Under the pieces are notes generated by a model, which ran no database searches, had not been told where the DNA came from, and worked only from the letters and a program-made list of their open reading frames with translations. Below, piece after piece: positions 1 to 11,733 of a stretch of 64,000 bases of DNA. Position numbers and translations under genes: made by a program. How positions within the stretch are numbered: position 1 is the first letter of the stretch; each line of letters opens with the position of its first letter. This stretch comes from Flaccisagitta enflata (Eukaryota > Chaetognatha > Sagittoidea > Aphragmophora): NCBI GenBank assembly GCA_965153355.1, contig OZ231127.1, positions 85,126,001-85,190,000 on the forward strand, given 5' to 3'.

Positions 1-228
1 ATGGGGTATCATTCTGTAGTTTGTCACAGTACAATTTACGCCACCGAGGCGATTTTTTTGTTTCGCTCCCGTTTTTGAGAAATTCTACCCCAAACATTAG
101 CGGCAGAAACCCCCTTGAAAAGCCAAAAAATCCACTTTTTGGAGTGAATATCTCTTGAACGGAGGCGAAATTCAAAATTCACCTCGGTGGCGTAAATTGT
201 ATTGAGATAATCTATTAAATGATACCAT
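1..228. mobile_element. Foldback/MITE-like element, left edge cut by window
   Basis: The sequence folds back on itself. The segment around 30-50 (core acaatttacgccaccgaggc) is the reverse complement of 181-201 with two mismatches. The outer ends (ggtatcatt near 5-13 and aatgatacc at 219-227) and inner parts (tttcgctcccg near 61 and a cggaggcgaaa stretch near 160) also pair. The whole unit is therefore an imperfect hairpin with arms of roughly 90 bp. No coding capacity. The left end may lie before position 1, so no target duplication can be tested. Confidence 0.75.
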
Positions 229-831
229 ACATGACCATGTGGCTATGGCGACATGAGCTGCAAGGGTAGAGACCGAGGTGCCCCGTTGTTAATGTCCGCT
301 CACGATCATCATTTTTAAACCGTATGTCCGCCATATTATCATTAGTCTTTGTTTCAAATTTCACGTTGATTGCTCAAATAGTTTAGATGTTATGACAATT
401 TTACTTATCGTAATGAACCTCTCTGAAGGCGACCCACTTTAACTTTCCTTCTTCTTTGAACTCAACTGCCTTGACAAATTCTGAAGTTTCAAACACAAGT
501 TTGAATTATGCACAAGTCGAGAATCGACTGCAGCCTGCTTAAGAACGCGCGCGATAAATTTTCTGCGCAACGTAAATAACAATTCACTCTTTATTTCTGT
601 GATTGTTAGGATCAACTTTGAAATTTCACAGTGACCAAACAAATTGGAGTTAACACCTAAGATTTAAACTGATAGTGCAGAATTTCCCCCTCTTTCCCGT
701 GGTGTAAATGAATTATCTGTTAATTATGAAACAATGCCGTAACAGCATGAAATAAAGCAGGGCGGCGCCGTCGATTCAACGGCGGATTCAACGCAAATCA
801 AATTGTACGGAGCGGCGGGGGAGGATGAATA
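229..831. other. No recognisable feature
   Basis: Apparently unique sequence. I see no repeat structure, no RNA gene and no open frame with protein-like composition; the one short frame near 439-642 has no recognisable domain. Confidence 0.5.
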
Positions 832-1255
832 AAACGAAGAAGAAGAAGAAGAAGAAAAAGAAGAAGAAGAAGAAGAAGAAGAAAAAGAAGAAAAAGAAGA
901 AGAAGAAGAAGAAGAAGAAGAAGAAGAAGAAGAAGAAGAAGAAGAAGAAGAAGAAGAAGAAGAAGAAGAAGAAGAAAAAGAAGCAAAAGAAGAAAAAGAG
1001 GAAAGGAAGAAAAAGAAGAAAAAGAAGAAAAAGAGGAAAGGAAGAAAAAGAAGAAGACAACGACAAAGAAGAAGAGGAGGAAGAAGAAGAAGAAGAAGAA
1101 CCCAAAGACAACAAAGATGAAGAATCAGATGATGAAAACAATGACGAAGACAACGATGACTAAGACGACAAAGACGTCAATGACGACGAAGACGAAGATG
1201 AAGACGAAGAAGAAGAAAACAGGAAAAAGAAAGAGAAAGAAAAAAAAAAGCGAAT
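832..1255. repeat. (GAA/AAG)n polypurine tract
   Basis: Nearly uninterrupted AAG/GAA trinucleotides from about 836 to 1100, decaying into GAA/GAC-rich purine sequence to about 1255. The + strand is almost pure purine. The lysine- or phenylalanine-rich frames across it are repeat translations, not genes. A family A element follows directly. Confidence 0.95.
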
Positions 1256-1263
1256 AGTAGTGA

Positions 1264-1455
1264 AAACAAGGCCGGATACACGGCTACCGAAGTCCCGTGC
1301 TGGTGGGCAGGGGCCATATATAAGTTTACTAGACCATTTGGGCAGGAGCAGTGGGGTCAAAGAAATAAAATCATAAAAAAAAGTAAAGTGTGGCCGACCG
1401 ACCGACTGACGGGCGGACAAAGCGGGTTGTAGAGTCGCGTGCAGGTGACTAAAAA
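1264..1455 (+). mobile_element. Interspersed family A copy
   Basis: Family A is a ~200-bp element I define from its recurrence here. It begins acaaggccggatacacggc, has a core like gggtgggcaggggc, then a variable gaccgaccaacc tract, and ends with the palindromic agtcgcgtgcacgcgact followed by A residues. This copy has every part. It has no coding capacity and no clear terminal inverted repeats; a SINE, a MITE or a short Helitron relative are all possible. The 3-prime hairpin followed by CTAA is compatible with a Helitron end but is not proof. Confidence 0.75.
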
Positions 1456-1550
1456 CCCACCCACAACCAAGTGGATCTTACAATCCACAAAAAGGAAAAT
1501 ATAAGTGGAAGAAAATAAGAGGAAATCTGGGGGAAAGAAGAAAAAACTGG

Positions 1551-1688
1551 AAAACACGGCCATATACACGGCAGCATTAGTCGCGGACGGGTGGATAGGA
1601 GCGGAATACCTTGAAGGACTATTTTGAGACGGACCAACGGTCTGAAAAAAGGCTTATAGAGTCGCGTATCCGTACTCGTATCCGTATT
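1551..1688 (+). mobile_element. Family A copy, diverged
   Basis: Starts aaaacacggccatatacacg, contains gcggacgggtggataggagc and ends with gagtcgcgtatccgtactcg. The gaccgacc tract is shortened and the terminal hairpin has decayed. Confidence 0.6.
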
Positions 1689-1791
1689 CCCCCCCCCCCC
1701 CGTGTCTTGCTTTATGGAAATAAATCATAGATTTGTTTTTGCGGCGCAATGTGTCGCGGGGAAGAAAATCAAAGGGGGGGGGGGGGATAAT
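1689..1791 (-). mobile_element. Family C MITE fragment
   Basis: A C-run, then aatcatagatttg, tgtcgcggggaagaaaatca and a G-run, matching one end of the element at 5705-6026 in inverse orientation. Only about 100 bp is present. Confidence 0.55.
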
Positions 1792-1968
1792 CAGAGGTTA
1801 TGGAACTATATACACTCCTGATGAAAACATGTTTGGCTCTCTCGGAATTATCGACCTTGCGTATTTTCCGAAAAATCAAAACTGGGAGAAGGTGAGGTAA
1901 TAATGAGTAAACTTTTGGTCTGCCACAATTTGTCCTAATCAGCGTCATTCATTCCCTGTTTATTGACC

Positions 1969-2127
1969 AACAAGGCCGGATACACGGCCACCAGTTGCGG
2001 ACGGGTGGGCAGGGGCGGAAATGCTCCTTTTCCCACTTTTCAACTCAAGCGTGACCGACCGACCAACCAACCAACCAACCGACCGACGGACAAGGCCTCT
2101 TATAAAGTTGCGTGTCTGCAACTAAAA
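1969..2127 (+). mobile_element. Family A copy
   Basis: Runs from acaaggccggatacacggcc through gcggacgggtgggcaggggc and a gaccgaccaaccaaccaacc expansion to the terminal gttgcgtgtctgcaactaaa. It closely resembles the copy at 25413-25542, including the shared ttttcccacttttcaactc segment, so these two form a subfamily. Confidence 0.75.
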
Positions 2128-2370
2128 ACCGGAATTTATTCATCCTCAGCATTTTTTTTTTGTTTTTCCTTGAAAATGTGATTTTGCGCACCTCTTACCA
2201 GTAGTGGCGGCTGTCGCCGTGAGGAAAAAAGTCGAAAGCATTGGTCACTTTATACTAAGCTTTTGTCTTCAGTCATTGAAAATCTTTTTATTTGTGAGAT
2301 CAAATCAAGAGCAAATGTATGCATATGCATTGATGGCGCTAAAAATCAGGGAAAAATAGGACAGCCATAT

Positions 2371-2765
2371 GAGCTAGTATGCTCAAAAAAATTCTACAAA
2401 ACAACCAACTATGCTTACTGATATGCTTTCTTGTTTTTGCATGCTCACTTCAAAACATTAATTTATCCCATTAAAATTCATAGAAAAAAAAATTAGCTAA
2501 ATGGGATACTTAAAAACAATCACAGATAAGCAACTATGCTCACTGATATGCTTTTTTGTATCTGCTTGCTTAAACATTTATCAAAACATTTATTTATCTA
2601 TTATATTTAATATAAAAAAAATTGAGCTAAATGAGCTAAAATGCTCACAAACACCTGCACAGATGAGCAGCTATACTCTTTACCATGTTACCTTGTATTT
2701 GCATACTCAAACATAAGTACACTCCTTTATTGATCCTATTAAAAATCATAATAAATCAGAAAAAA
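2371..2765 (+). repeat. Diverged tandem repeat, ~130-bp unit, 3 copies
   Basis: Three consecutive AT-rich units begin near 2371, 2496 and 2626. Shared blocks are gagctaaaatgctca, cagataagcaactatgctca, tgatatgctttttt and aacatttatttatc. The copies differ by substitutions and indels, so the array is old. No coding potential. Confidence 0.7.
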
Positions 2766-3567
2766 TTTAATTTGATTTTTTTGCAAACAAATTTTTAAAA
2801 AATCATAATAAAAAAAAATGTTGTAGAGCATTCTGCTTGGTGTCAAATAAAAGAGAATTTTCAAATTTACTTGCCCTATCAATTTCATCGGAAGCCTCTA
2901 TTGGTCGATCAAATTTTAAAACTTTTTAAAAATAAAATTAAAACTATGTTTCTCTCAAATGTCAAAAAGTCGAAGACTGACTTCGACTTTTTTCCCGACT
3001 AAAGGACAGACAGACAGACAAACAGGCAGACAGAGACAAAGAGACAGAGATTGATACACGTAGCATGAAGTTTATGTCCAACATATCACCCTTGCAGTCC
3101 GAAAAATCACCCTTGCAGATCCTGACGCTATAAATACTGCTGTATTTCTGTCTTCTCCACATGACCACATCGCCGACACTTAAATTGTTCTTTAGCTAAA
3201 TACATAATATAATTGGTTTGAGTTTGTCTTCTAGGAAAAATGAAAGAAAATGTCAATTAAACAACAAAGCAACAAGTTTAAAATTCTTAGTGAATGAAAA
3301 TAGAATTAAGCTTGCAGTAAAAACTTATAAATTATGTCCTAGCTAATTACTTTCGATGATAAAATGAAGCTTTCAAATATTTTTAGCATGTTCTGAAATT
3401 TTCAAAGATTTTAAGCCTAGCATTCTTTTATTGTTAAAGATTTTTGTTCTTAAATTTTTAAAGAAATGAAGGCTTCCAATGTTCTCAGTATGTTCTTAAA
3501 TTTTTGAGGTTTTTAAGCCTGACGTTCTCATGCACTTGGTTCTAATAAAAGAAAGTGCAATTTGATG
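2766..3567. other. AT-rich spacer with a CAGA/GACA tract
   Basis: Mostly A/T-rich sequence without recognisable features. It includes a GACA/CAGA microsatellite at about 3004-3052 and a loosely repeated pair of blocks (ttctgaaattttcaaag, ttcttaaatttttaaag) near 3390-3520. Confidence 0.5.
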
Positions 3568-3594
3568 AAAACAAGGCCGACATTACAGCAGAAT

Positions 3595-3686
<92 letters not shown>

Positions 3687-3742
3687 GAGAGAGGGAGAGA
3701 GGGGGGAGAGAGAGAGAGAGAGAGAGAGGGAGGAGAGAGCAA
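3568..3742 (+). repeat. (GA)n microsatellite seeded on a family A end
   Basis: A truncated family A start (gaaaacaaggccgacattac) is followed within about 15 bases by an interrupted (GA)n tract from 3592 to 3742, suggesting that the array grew in or beside the element. Confidence 0.8.
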
Positions 3743-3989
3743 GAGGTGACAAAGCTAATTTCTCTTATAGCCGCCCCTTTTTGCCTTTTCCCCAATGAAC
3801 TCTTGAAACATCTTTTTCTGAAAATACCTTTTGAATTGTAATAACTGTCTCTTTTTGTTTGTTATTATTGACGTGAGTCCATAATTCTTTGGAACAATTT
3901 ATTTACATAAAAACTAGAAGACATGCAAAGATATTGAATGTGTAACAAAACACTGATCTCCTCGTGGTAATAAGTAAGTCAAGGCGCAT

Positions 3990-4407
3990 AAGGAAATCAA
4001 TCAAAGAGCTTGGAGATTGGGAAGGAAATCTAAGGGGGAAAAAAGGAAAAAATAAGAAAATTTGGGGAAAATAAAACTTAAATTAGCAGTACCAAATCAT
4101 AACAGGTCGCCCAAGGGCAATATGTGGTCAGCGATACCCGTTGCCCTGCCTTGCATGATTGTTAATTGGAGAGGAAGCAAGGCCGCAGCCCAGAAGGGGG
4201 CAAAGACCTGTGGCACACAGGGGGACTTTCGTTTGTCCATCAGTCAGTCTGTCCATCCATCCCCTAGGCTCTTACAGGCCTGAATTCTGCCCTCTCAGGC
4301 AAATTAGTAAAACACAATTTAACACTAAATCTCAAAAACAATGTGGGGAAGAAAATCATAGATTTTGTAATGCGTCGCGGGGAAGAAAATCAAAAGGGGG
4401 GGGGGGA
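3990..4407 (-). mobile_element. Family C MITE, interrupted
   Basis: Inverse copy of the element at 5705-6026. The left part has ggaaggaaatctaaggggga, aaatttggggaaaata and cagtaccaaatcata; the right part has acacaatttaacacta, gtggggaagaaaatcata and gcgtcgcggggaagaaaatc. The two parts are contiguous in the 5705-6026 copy but here are separated by about 200 bp of unrelated sequence (4103-4301), marking a later insertion. Confidence 0.75.
4103..4301 (+). mobile_element. Family B-related fragment nested in a family C MITE
   Basis: Contains gtggtcagcgatacccgttg, gaagcaaggccgcagccc and gcacacagggggactttc, which correspond to the left end of the palindromic family B elements at 33430-34060 and 34114-34665. 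It ends in a gtctgtccatccatcccc tract. I could not define an exact target duplication. Confidence 0.6.
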
Positions 4408-4654
4408 AATTATACAAAAATTGGATATCCAAGAATCCAAGTTGTCTTAGTTGAACATTAATATCCAAGTAGTCTTTGTTAAATATTTGATTCTCTTCAT
4501 GGATCTTTCTTCTGAGGATTGCTGACTTTTATGAACTGGAACGATTGAGACAGGGATGATGCGGAAAACGCCACTGAATAGGATGGCATCAAACAGCAGT
4601 GGGTGACCCTGTAAACGGAGATAAAATTATAAAGAAAACTGGAGATCACATGAT

Positions 4655-4782
4655 AACAAGGCCATATACACACCATTAGTCAGGATGTGTGCGCAGGAGC
4701 GGAAAACCTTAAACAGCTGTGACAGATGGACGGACGGAAAGCGCAAAAGTGGCTTGAAGAGTCGCGCGTCTGTGACTAAAAA
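4655..4782 (+). mobile_element. Family A copy, short
   Basis: Begins aacaaggccatatacacacc, has gtgcgcaggagcgg in place of the usual core, a ggacggacgg tract and the terminal gagtcgcgcgtctgtgacta. A (CA)n array follows about 50 bp downstream. Confidence 0.65.
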
Positions 4783-4831
4783 TGTGACTCATTAACCAAT
4801 AAACGAAAAGACGCGTCTCTCTCTCACTCTC

Positions 4832-4834
<3 letters not shown>

Positions 4835-4915
<81 letters not shown>
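4835..4915. repeat. (CA)n microsatellite
   Basis: About 40 uninterrupted CA dinucleotides preceded by a short CT-rich stretch. Confidence 0.98.
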
Positions 4916-4917
<2 letters not shown>

Positions 4918-5704
4918 CCTTCCAGAATAACTCATTTTGTTGAAAAGTACTAATCAAAGTTTTTTTGAAGATAATACACCACAGAATAAGAATTCAACAG
5001 CAAAAATTTTTTTTGAAATCTTTTTATGGCGGAAGTATTAGGCCAAAGGTAATATTAGGTCAAAAATTCAAAATGAAAATTTTATAGATTAAATTGCAGA
5101 TTCATAATCCTTGCAAAAAACTGAAAAAAGAAAGTGCACTTCTTTTGATGATATTCCTCCAGGAAGATTGTCAAAATTAAGGTCAAAGATCCAGATCGGG
5201 TCAAAATTGCCCTTTTATTCAAAATTGGCCCTATTTAGAGCAGGGATGAGTACTTTTTAATAAAATGAGTTTTTCTTGGAAGTCAAACACACACACAGAC
5301 ACACACACACACCCACACACACACACATACCTCGTTGTTACTGCACCTTTGACTTCGGTTCCTTTGAGCGTTCATCAAATCGTCGTCTTTGCAGAAGCCA
5401 GGTGTCCCACAGTCCCACACGGCTCGAGAATGCGCTTTGGAGGACCAATTCCAGGAAACTCGGCTGCAATTGAAATAAGAACGTGTAATGTTATGAATCA
5501 GAAAAGTTGATAGAGGCACACTACGAAGTGGGCTTTTGCATGTGACTAGGTTTTAATAAGAAAAAAAGTGTACATGACACAACAAAACATTCAAAAATGT
5601 GACTCAAATAAATCAGTGCAACTCTCTCTCTCTTTCTTTCTTTCGTTCTTTCTTTCTTTCTCAGTCTCTTTTTCTCTTTCTTTCTTTCTTTCTTTCTACG
5701 TTTC
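4916..5704. other. AT-rich spacer with CA and CTTT tracts
   Basis: No gene seen. It holds an imperfect CA/CACACC tract at about 5287-5331 and CTTT tetranucleotide repeats at about 5628-5704. Confidence 0.6.
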
Positions 5705-6026
5705 TCAGGGGTGTATATTCTTGAGTCGCTTTTGATTTTTTTCCCCCCCCCTGCCTTTGATTTTCTTCCCCGCGACGCGTCGCGTCATGTTTTTTATCCA
5801 TGATTTTCTTCCCCATATAGCAATAAAACTATGTAGTTAAGGTTTAAATAGTGTTAAATTGTGTTCTACTAATTGAGTTTTATGATTTGGTACTGTAAAA
5901 AGTTATATTTTCCCCAAATTTCCTTTTTTTCTCTTTTTCCCCCTTAGATTTCCTTCCCCATCTCCAGACCCTTTGATTTTTTCCCCCCCACCGGGGGGGG
6001 GAAAACTCAAGAATATACAGGCCTGA
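5705..6026 (+). mobile_element. Family C MITE, complete (322 bp)
   Basis: Terminal inverted repeats: the left end tcaggggtgtatattcttga matches the right-end complement (tcaagaatatacaggcctga at 6007-6026) with two mismatches. The interior has paired G/C homopolymer runs and ttttcttccccgcgacgcgt. No open frame, so non-autonomous. Two further copies or fragments are at 1689-1791 and 3990-4407. Confidence 0.8.
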
Positions 6027-6185
6027 CGTTTCTTTCTTTCTACGTTTCTTTCTTTCTACGTTTCTTTATTTCTACGTTTCTTTATTTCTTCGGCTGAGAT
6101 TTGGGCCTGGAGGCTGGGATTTGATTCGGGGAGGGAGGGGACGAACGAAGGAGGAGGAGGAGAAATTTCCCCTATGACGCAGTGT
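6027..6185 (+). repeat. CTTT/tacgtttcttt array and family B fragment
   Basis: A short tacgtttctttctt tandem array (about 6030-6090) runs into ggctgagatttgggcctgg, ggaggctgggatttga and gagaaatttcccctat, which is the minisatellite and right-arm portion of family B elsewhere in the window. Confidence 0.6.
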
Positions 6186-6400
6186 ACGGGAAGAAGAAAT
6201 TTCATGCGTCATTATAATTTTTTTTATATTTTTCATATAATTTTTCTATAATTTTTTTTCTGAAAAAATGTTTTAACAATAATATTTTGCATAGATAATC
6301 TCTGAAATATAGATTTGAAGTACATTTATAATGAATAGAAAAAAAGGAGGAAAAAGAAGAGTTTTTATAGAAAATTATACTTTATCCTCTTACTCCAGTT

Positions 6401-7379
6401 AGGTGAAATTATATCATTGCATAAAAATAAAGAAATTTGCATTTCCAAAAACATGGCCTCTTGTTGAGATCTAGCTGATTTTCTTTTGCTTTTCAATTTT
6501 TTTATTTTTTTGGTTAAATGTTCTTGAGTGGGTTAATTTTTTGTCATGGATCCATGGTCTGTAGCTACATTGTGAAAAATTGCAGTTAATAACTTAATTT
6601 TAGCATTTTTTCTCAAATCATGAAAAAAATTGAGTTCAGATGGCAACTTTCAATTTTTCTCATTTTTGGCTTACAGATAGATTTTGAGACAAGGAATTCA
6701 TCTAGATTGTCAAATCCTTTAGCACTCATCAATAAATAGGTCAAAACGCGCTTTTAAATATCTAAAAGCCCAAAAGCTTAACACCTGTTGTTAGAGCTCA
6801 AAAGCTCAATTCTGAGCTTTTCAAAAGCTCAGAGTTGAGCTTTTGAGACTTAACACCTCCTATAAGTCTCAAAAGCTCAACTCTGAGAGCTCAAAAAGCT
6901 CAGAATTCAGCTTTTTGAGCTCTAGCAACTTGAGACTTAAGCTTTTGGGCTCAAAAAGCTGATTTCTGAGCTTTTAAATATTTAAAAGCGCGTTTTGACC
7001 TATTTATTGATGAGTGCTAAAGGATGTGACATTCTAGATGAATTCCTTGTCTCAAAATCTATCTGTAAGCCAAAAATTAGAAAAATTGAAAAGTGCCATC
7101 TGAACCCAATTTTTTTCATGATTTCAGAAAAAATGCTAAAATTGAGTTAATAACCGCAATTTTTTTACACAATGTAGCTACAGACCATAGATCCACGACA
7201 AAAAAGAAGTTAGCCCACTCAATGAGCTCATTTAGCCAAGAGAAGTTAAGGAAAAATTGAAAAAAAAGCAAAAGCTGAAAAATCAGCTTTTCTAGGGTCT
7301 CCGGCTGTCATATGAGAAAAGGGCCATGTTCTTAAAAATGCAAAATTTTCTTTACTAAGGCCGTGATATAATTTCACCC
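6401..7379. mobile_element. Large foldback element, ~980 bp
   Basis: The two halves are imperfect reverse complements around about 6860-6870. Paired landmarks: aggtgaaattatatca (6401) with tgatataatttcaccc (7364-7379); aacatggcc with ggccatgtt; ctacattgtgaaaaattgc with gcaatttttttacacaatgtag; aataaataggtcaaaacgcg with cgcgttttgacctatttatt. The centre is made of smaller nested palindromes such as agctcaaaagctcaa. It is AT-rich with no coding capacity. Confidence 0.85.
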
Positions 7380-7833
7380 AACAACATTTTGAAATTATAT
7401 TCACCATTTTTCTAAGGAATTCAAACATTCAATTTTTATTTCTGATTGTTATGAAACCATAGTTAGCATTCTTGTTTAAACACCTTATACATTATCAAAA
7501 ATACCAAAAATATCAAAAATACTTGACTGAAATCCAAATAATATCTTTTATTGTAAATCTATCTCAAAAGCAATTAGTAGAATGAAACCAAAATTTCCTG
7601 ATCCTGTACACCATGACCTATGTTCTTGATTTTGGAGCAAATTCACGCCTAGATGTTCTTATAAACTAGGTTCACGCAATTCAGCCGGAAGGACCTATAG
7701 AATTTGTGTAATTACCGTACCATAAGGCGTCTTTGTCCACTTGCTCCTTGAGGCGGCATCTCCAGCTTCCCGCTTTCGCGAACTTTCATTTCGAATGTCG
7801 GCGCTGATCAACGAACGAAGTCGCGAGTCTGTC

Positions 7834-7834
<1 letters not shown>

Positions 7835-7925
<91 letters not shown>
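7835..7925. repeat. (GA)n microsatellite
   Basis: About 45 uninterrupted GA units; the next element starts 8 bp downstream. Confidence 0.98.
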
Positions 7926-7930
<5 letters not shown>

Positions 7931-7932
7931 GG

Positions 7933-8390
7933 TTTGGGTGCTTCACATAGCACAAGTTGGAGATTTCTTTTGAGTTTTTTTTATCTAATTTAAAATAAGT
8001 CTTAAAATTTTCATTATTATTCTATCATTTTTTTTTTTTGTAAAATTTTTAAATCGAGATCAATTCTTATATTAATGCTCTTGCTCAACTGTCCATGACT
8101 GTGATAGTGTATATTTGACTTTATTATGCAAACAATTAAATCAGTAAATAAATATATATTGTAAAATTTTTTTTATGCAAATGTTTTTTTTTTTTTAAAT
8201 TATTTTTTATTTTATTTTTAAGTAGCGGCCTTGAAAGCGTTATTGACATATATTCTTATATTTTTTTTCTTTTTTTTTTTTGTAATCCTTTAAAAACTAC
8301 TTATTTTTAAAATTTTTTATACTAATATCAATTTATCAAACAACTCCAGTGAGAGGATACTCCCAACTTCTGTTATGTGAAGCACCCAAA
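7933..8390. mobile_element. MITE with ~31-bp terminal inverted repeats (458 bp)
   Basis: The left end tttgggtgcttcacatagca pairs with the right end, which reads tgttatgtgaagcacccaaa on the + strand; similarity continues inward through aagttggag. The interior is T-rich with no open frame. I do not see an unambiguous target duplication (flanks catgg and tgata). Confidence 0.75.
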
Positions 8391-8764
8391 TGATATCGAG
8401 CAGAATCTGGATCAATGATCGAATAATTATAACATGTCAACTTTTTCTAACATCATAGTGTGGAACAAACACCGACTTATCTGACACTACCTACAATGGT
8501 CAGTTGACTGGAGCTCCGCCATGTCGCGTCACATCTTCTCGAGATAGAATTTGAAAAGCGGATCAGCGTTTTCGGGCCTTTATCGAGAGGTGCAGCCGCC
8601 CGCCGATTTCGTAAAAAATACAAATTGAATGGAAAATATTCACCCTGGAAAAGAAAGTGAAGAAGGCATAGCTTATATGAAGACCTGTTCAAATAGAATA
8701 AACCTTAGGTAACCAATAGAATCGCGGACGGAGATGGGAATTGTCGTATCATTAAAGAGGTTAC
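8391..8764. other. No recognisable feature
   Basis: Apparently unique sequence without protein-like frames or repeats visible by eye. Confidence 0.45.
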
Positions 8765-8850
8765 GTTGTCCAGTATGGCATAGTTACTACCTCCAATATG
8801 GCTCCTGCCCACCCGCACGCGACTGGGGTAGCCGTGTATCCAGCCTCATT
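8765..8850 (-). mobile_element. Family A fragment
   Basis: Contains cctgcccacccgcacgcgac and ggggtagccgtgtatccagc, the reverse complement of the family A 5-prime half. The tract and terminal hairpin half are absent. Confidence 0.65.
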
Positions 8851-9856
8851 CATAACATTTCTGAAAAACTAGGCAAAGTAGGCCAATGCATACATGTGTG
8901 CGACATGTGACATGTGCAACAATTCATCATGTGAATCATCAAACAAATGCGTTACCTGACCTACCAACTGACCAACCGACGGATAAAGCGGACGGATAAA
9001 GCTTTTTATAAATTTGAGTTTCACAAATAATAATGCTCATATTAGTCATGAGCTACGCGACTTCACCTCGCTTCGTCCGTCAGTCCAACATTGATAAACG
9101 TAAATCCGACGCGCTCTGGAAGACGGGGATTTTCGGTCAGGCTGCTTTCGATCAGGATCGATTGGACTTGCGTTTTTTTTTTCCAAGTTGCCGAAAGGAG
9201 ACGAAAGCGTCACAGAGAGTTCAATAAAACAGGACCGTAAACATTAAAAAAAATTAAAATAAATTCCGAAACCTAAAAAGTCAGAAAGCATGGGACGTCT
9301 GCTACTCGTAAAAAAAAGAATGACGTCAATCCGTGAAGTTTAGCGGTCACAAGGGGCGCTTCTTACAGGTAGTTGAGTTTTGAACAAAAGGCGTTTTCGA
9401 CTTTGGTTGAAAATCACATTGCTCTTGCTCGGTCTCTAGCAAGGGGGGATGCTATACCTTTTCCGTAATCTTCACGTTGTATTCAACGTGCGTGTGTAGA
9501 CGAAAGTTCGTTTCCGACAATTTTCTTCAATCAGTAAAAAAAAGACAAATCAGTGGAAAAAAGAGGGATCGAGGACAAAACTAATGCGCTTTGCCTTAAA
9601 TCTTTGCCTCATATATTCGACAGATCACATGATCGACTTCGACATATTACGTGATCGACCACACGGAGAGACAGAGATACGTGTTAAATCGAGTATCGTG
9701 GGCAGATCGATACATCATATTCTTAAAATGACATTGATAATAAACGGACGAACAAATAGACGAACCAACTGTGTGGGCCGGACTGATTGAGGTAAAAAAA
9801 AAAAGAATAGAAGCTAAACTAGAAATCAAGGTCGAGCTGAGTTCTTTACTTTCTTG
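8851..9856. other. No gene recognised; traces of family A-like sequence
   Basis: Mostly unique sequence. The part at 8925-9025 has a family A-like tract (ccaactgaccaaccgacgg, then agctttttataaatttgag). The motif gtgcaacaattcatc at about 8915-8940 recurs near 29985-30010. Short frames at 9033-9227 and 9584-9790 have no recognisable domains. Confidence 0.45.
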
Positions 9857-10225
9857 AAAAACAAGGCCACCACCTATAAGTCGCGTGCGGGACATAAATA
9901 ACTTAGGATGATTTAAATGACTTAAAAAAACTTGATAATACATAAAATGATGTAAAATAACTTAAATGACTAAATTGATCGAATTGACTTAAGCGACTTA
10001 ATATACATGTAACTTAAAATGACTTGATATGACTTAGGATGACTTAGATTGACTTAGAATGTTTTAGATATAACCTAAAATGACTTAAAGTACTAAAGAA
10101 ATAAAGTTCTAAAGAAAAAAAGTTTGACAGACGGACGGACTGAAGAACAGACGGATGGACGGACTGATAGACGGACGGACGGACAAAGCGGGTTGTAGAG
10201 TCGCGTAGCACGCGACTAAAAAAAA
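9857..10225 (+). mobile_element. Family A copy carrying an internal minisatellite
   Basis: Begins acaaggccaccacc and ends with tagagtcgcgtagcacgcga followed by CTAAAAAAA. Between these lies an expanded array of about 9-10 bp units related to atgacttaa (9895-10112), then a gacggacggacgg tract. The array appears to have replaced the usual core. Confidence 0.7.
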
Positions 10226-10428
10226 GTTGAATCCAATCTTATCGTTAGTCAAACAAAAGAGAGTTTGAAAAACATTCTTGCGAGAGAGATCAAGAAGTAG
10301 AACCGAGAAAACACCGGGGAAAATAGATGAAAAAAAAAGAAGCAAAAGGATTGCTAACAGCTTCTCTCTGTCTAGATGATGGAAGGGGTGGGGGATGAGG
10401 GGGGGTGTTGATAGGGTGTGGAAGGTCA

Positions 10429-10658
<230 letters not shown>

Positions 10659-10706
10659 AAGGCAGTGAAGAGCAGCATTGTACAAAATAGAATAAAAAAA
10701 CAAAAA

Positions 10707-10707
10707 T

Positions 10708-10798
<91 letters not shown>
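10707..10798. repeat. (AAC)n microsatellite
   Basis: About 30 uninterrupted ACA/AAC trinucleotides. Confidence 0.98.
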
Positions 10799-10970
10799 GT
10801 GGACAACCAAAGGATTGATATTGGAGTACAACTCATTTCCACAAGTTGCATGTGTGCTGAGTGAGAAATGGAGAAGACGTCCTAAGAGACAGTTTTTTGG
10901 ATGGCCCAAGTGACAATGATAAATCTCTGTTGGCGTCCCTTTAAACAGGATGCAGACAAAAAAGAAAATA

Positions 10971-11214
<244 letters not shown>

Positions 11215-11494
11215 AGAGCGAGTCTGACAGCCGGTTCTCTTCACTGTAGACATGCGCCACAGCGTCGAAGGCGGGTGACGGTTGGCGTCCCCCGCTTTTG
11301 TCAGTTCCCAATTCTCAAACATCCGGTGACAAAAATGCGATTCATCATTCCAACTTCGTTTCTTGCTCCCCCCTCTTCTTCCTCTTCGTCTTCTTCCTCC
11401 TCTTCTTCCTTCCCCTCTTCCTCCTCCCAATTTCTTTTCTTTACCCAACGTTTTTTGTCTTCATCACATTTTCAGTTGTGTTCTTCGCAATTGT
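11215..11494. other. Unique sequence with a TCC/TTC-rich stretch
   Basis: No gene seen. A pyrimidine-rich stretch of TTC/TCC units lies at about 11366-11430. Confidence 0.5.
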
Positions 11495-11733
11495 GTAAGT
11501 TGCTACGATGGTTGGTCAGTTTGTTGGTCTGTCCTTTGGTTGGTCCTTGGGTTTAGTCTGTTGATGATAACTTTAATAAGTCTGTTGATAATAAGTCTGT
11601 TGATAATTCGTTTAGCACCACGGACTTTTTTCTCATGACTTCCATGTCCCAGATAGCTTAAAAAACGTCTCTCATTAATCTCCCTGCTTACACACACGCG
11701 ACTTGGGAAGTCGTGTTTCCGGCCTTGTTTTCT
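11495..11733 (-). mobile_element. Family A copy, diverged
   Basis: Has tgctacgatggttggtcagt and ggttggtccttgggt on the left and cacgcgacttgggaagtcg with ttccggccttgttttc on the right: the reverse complement of family A. A short duplication of tctgttgataataag-type sequence lies inside. Confidence 0.65.
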
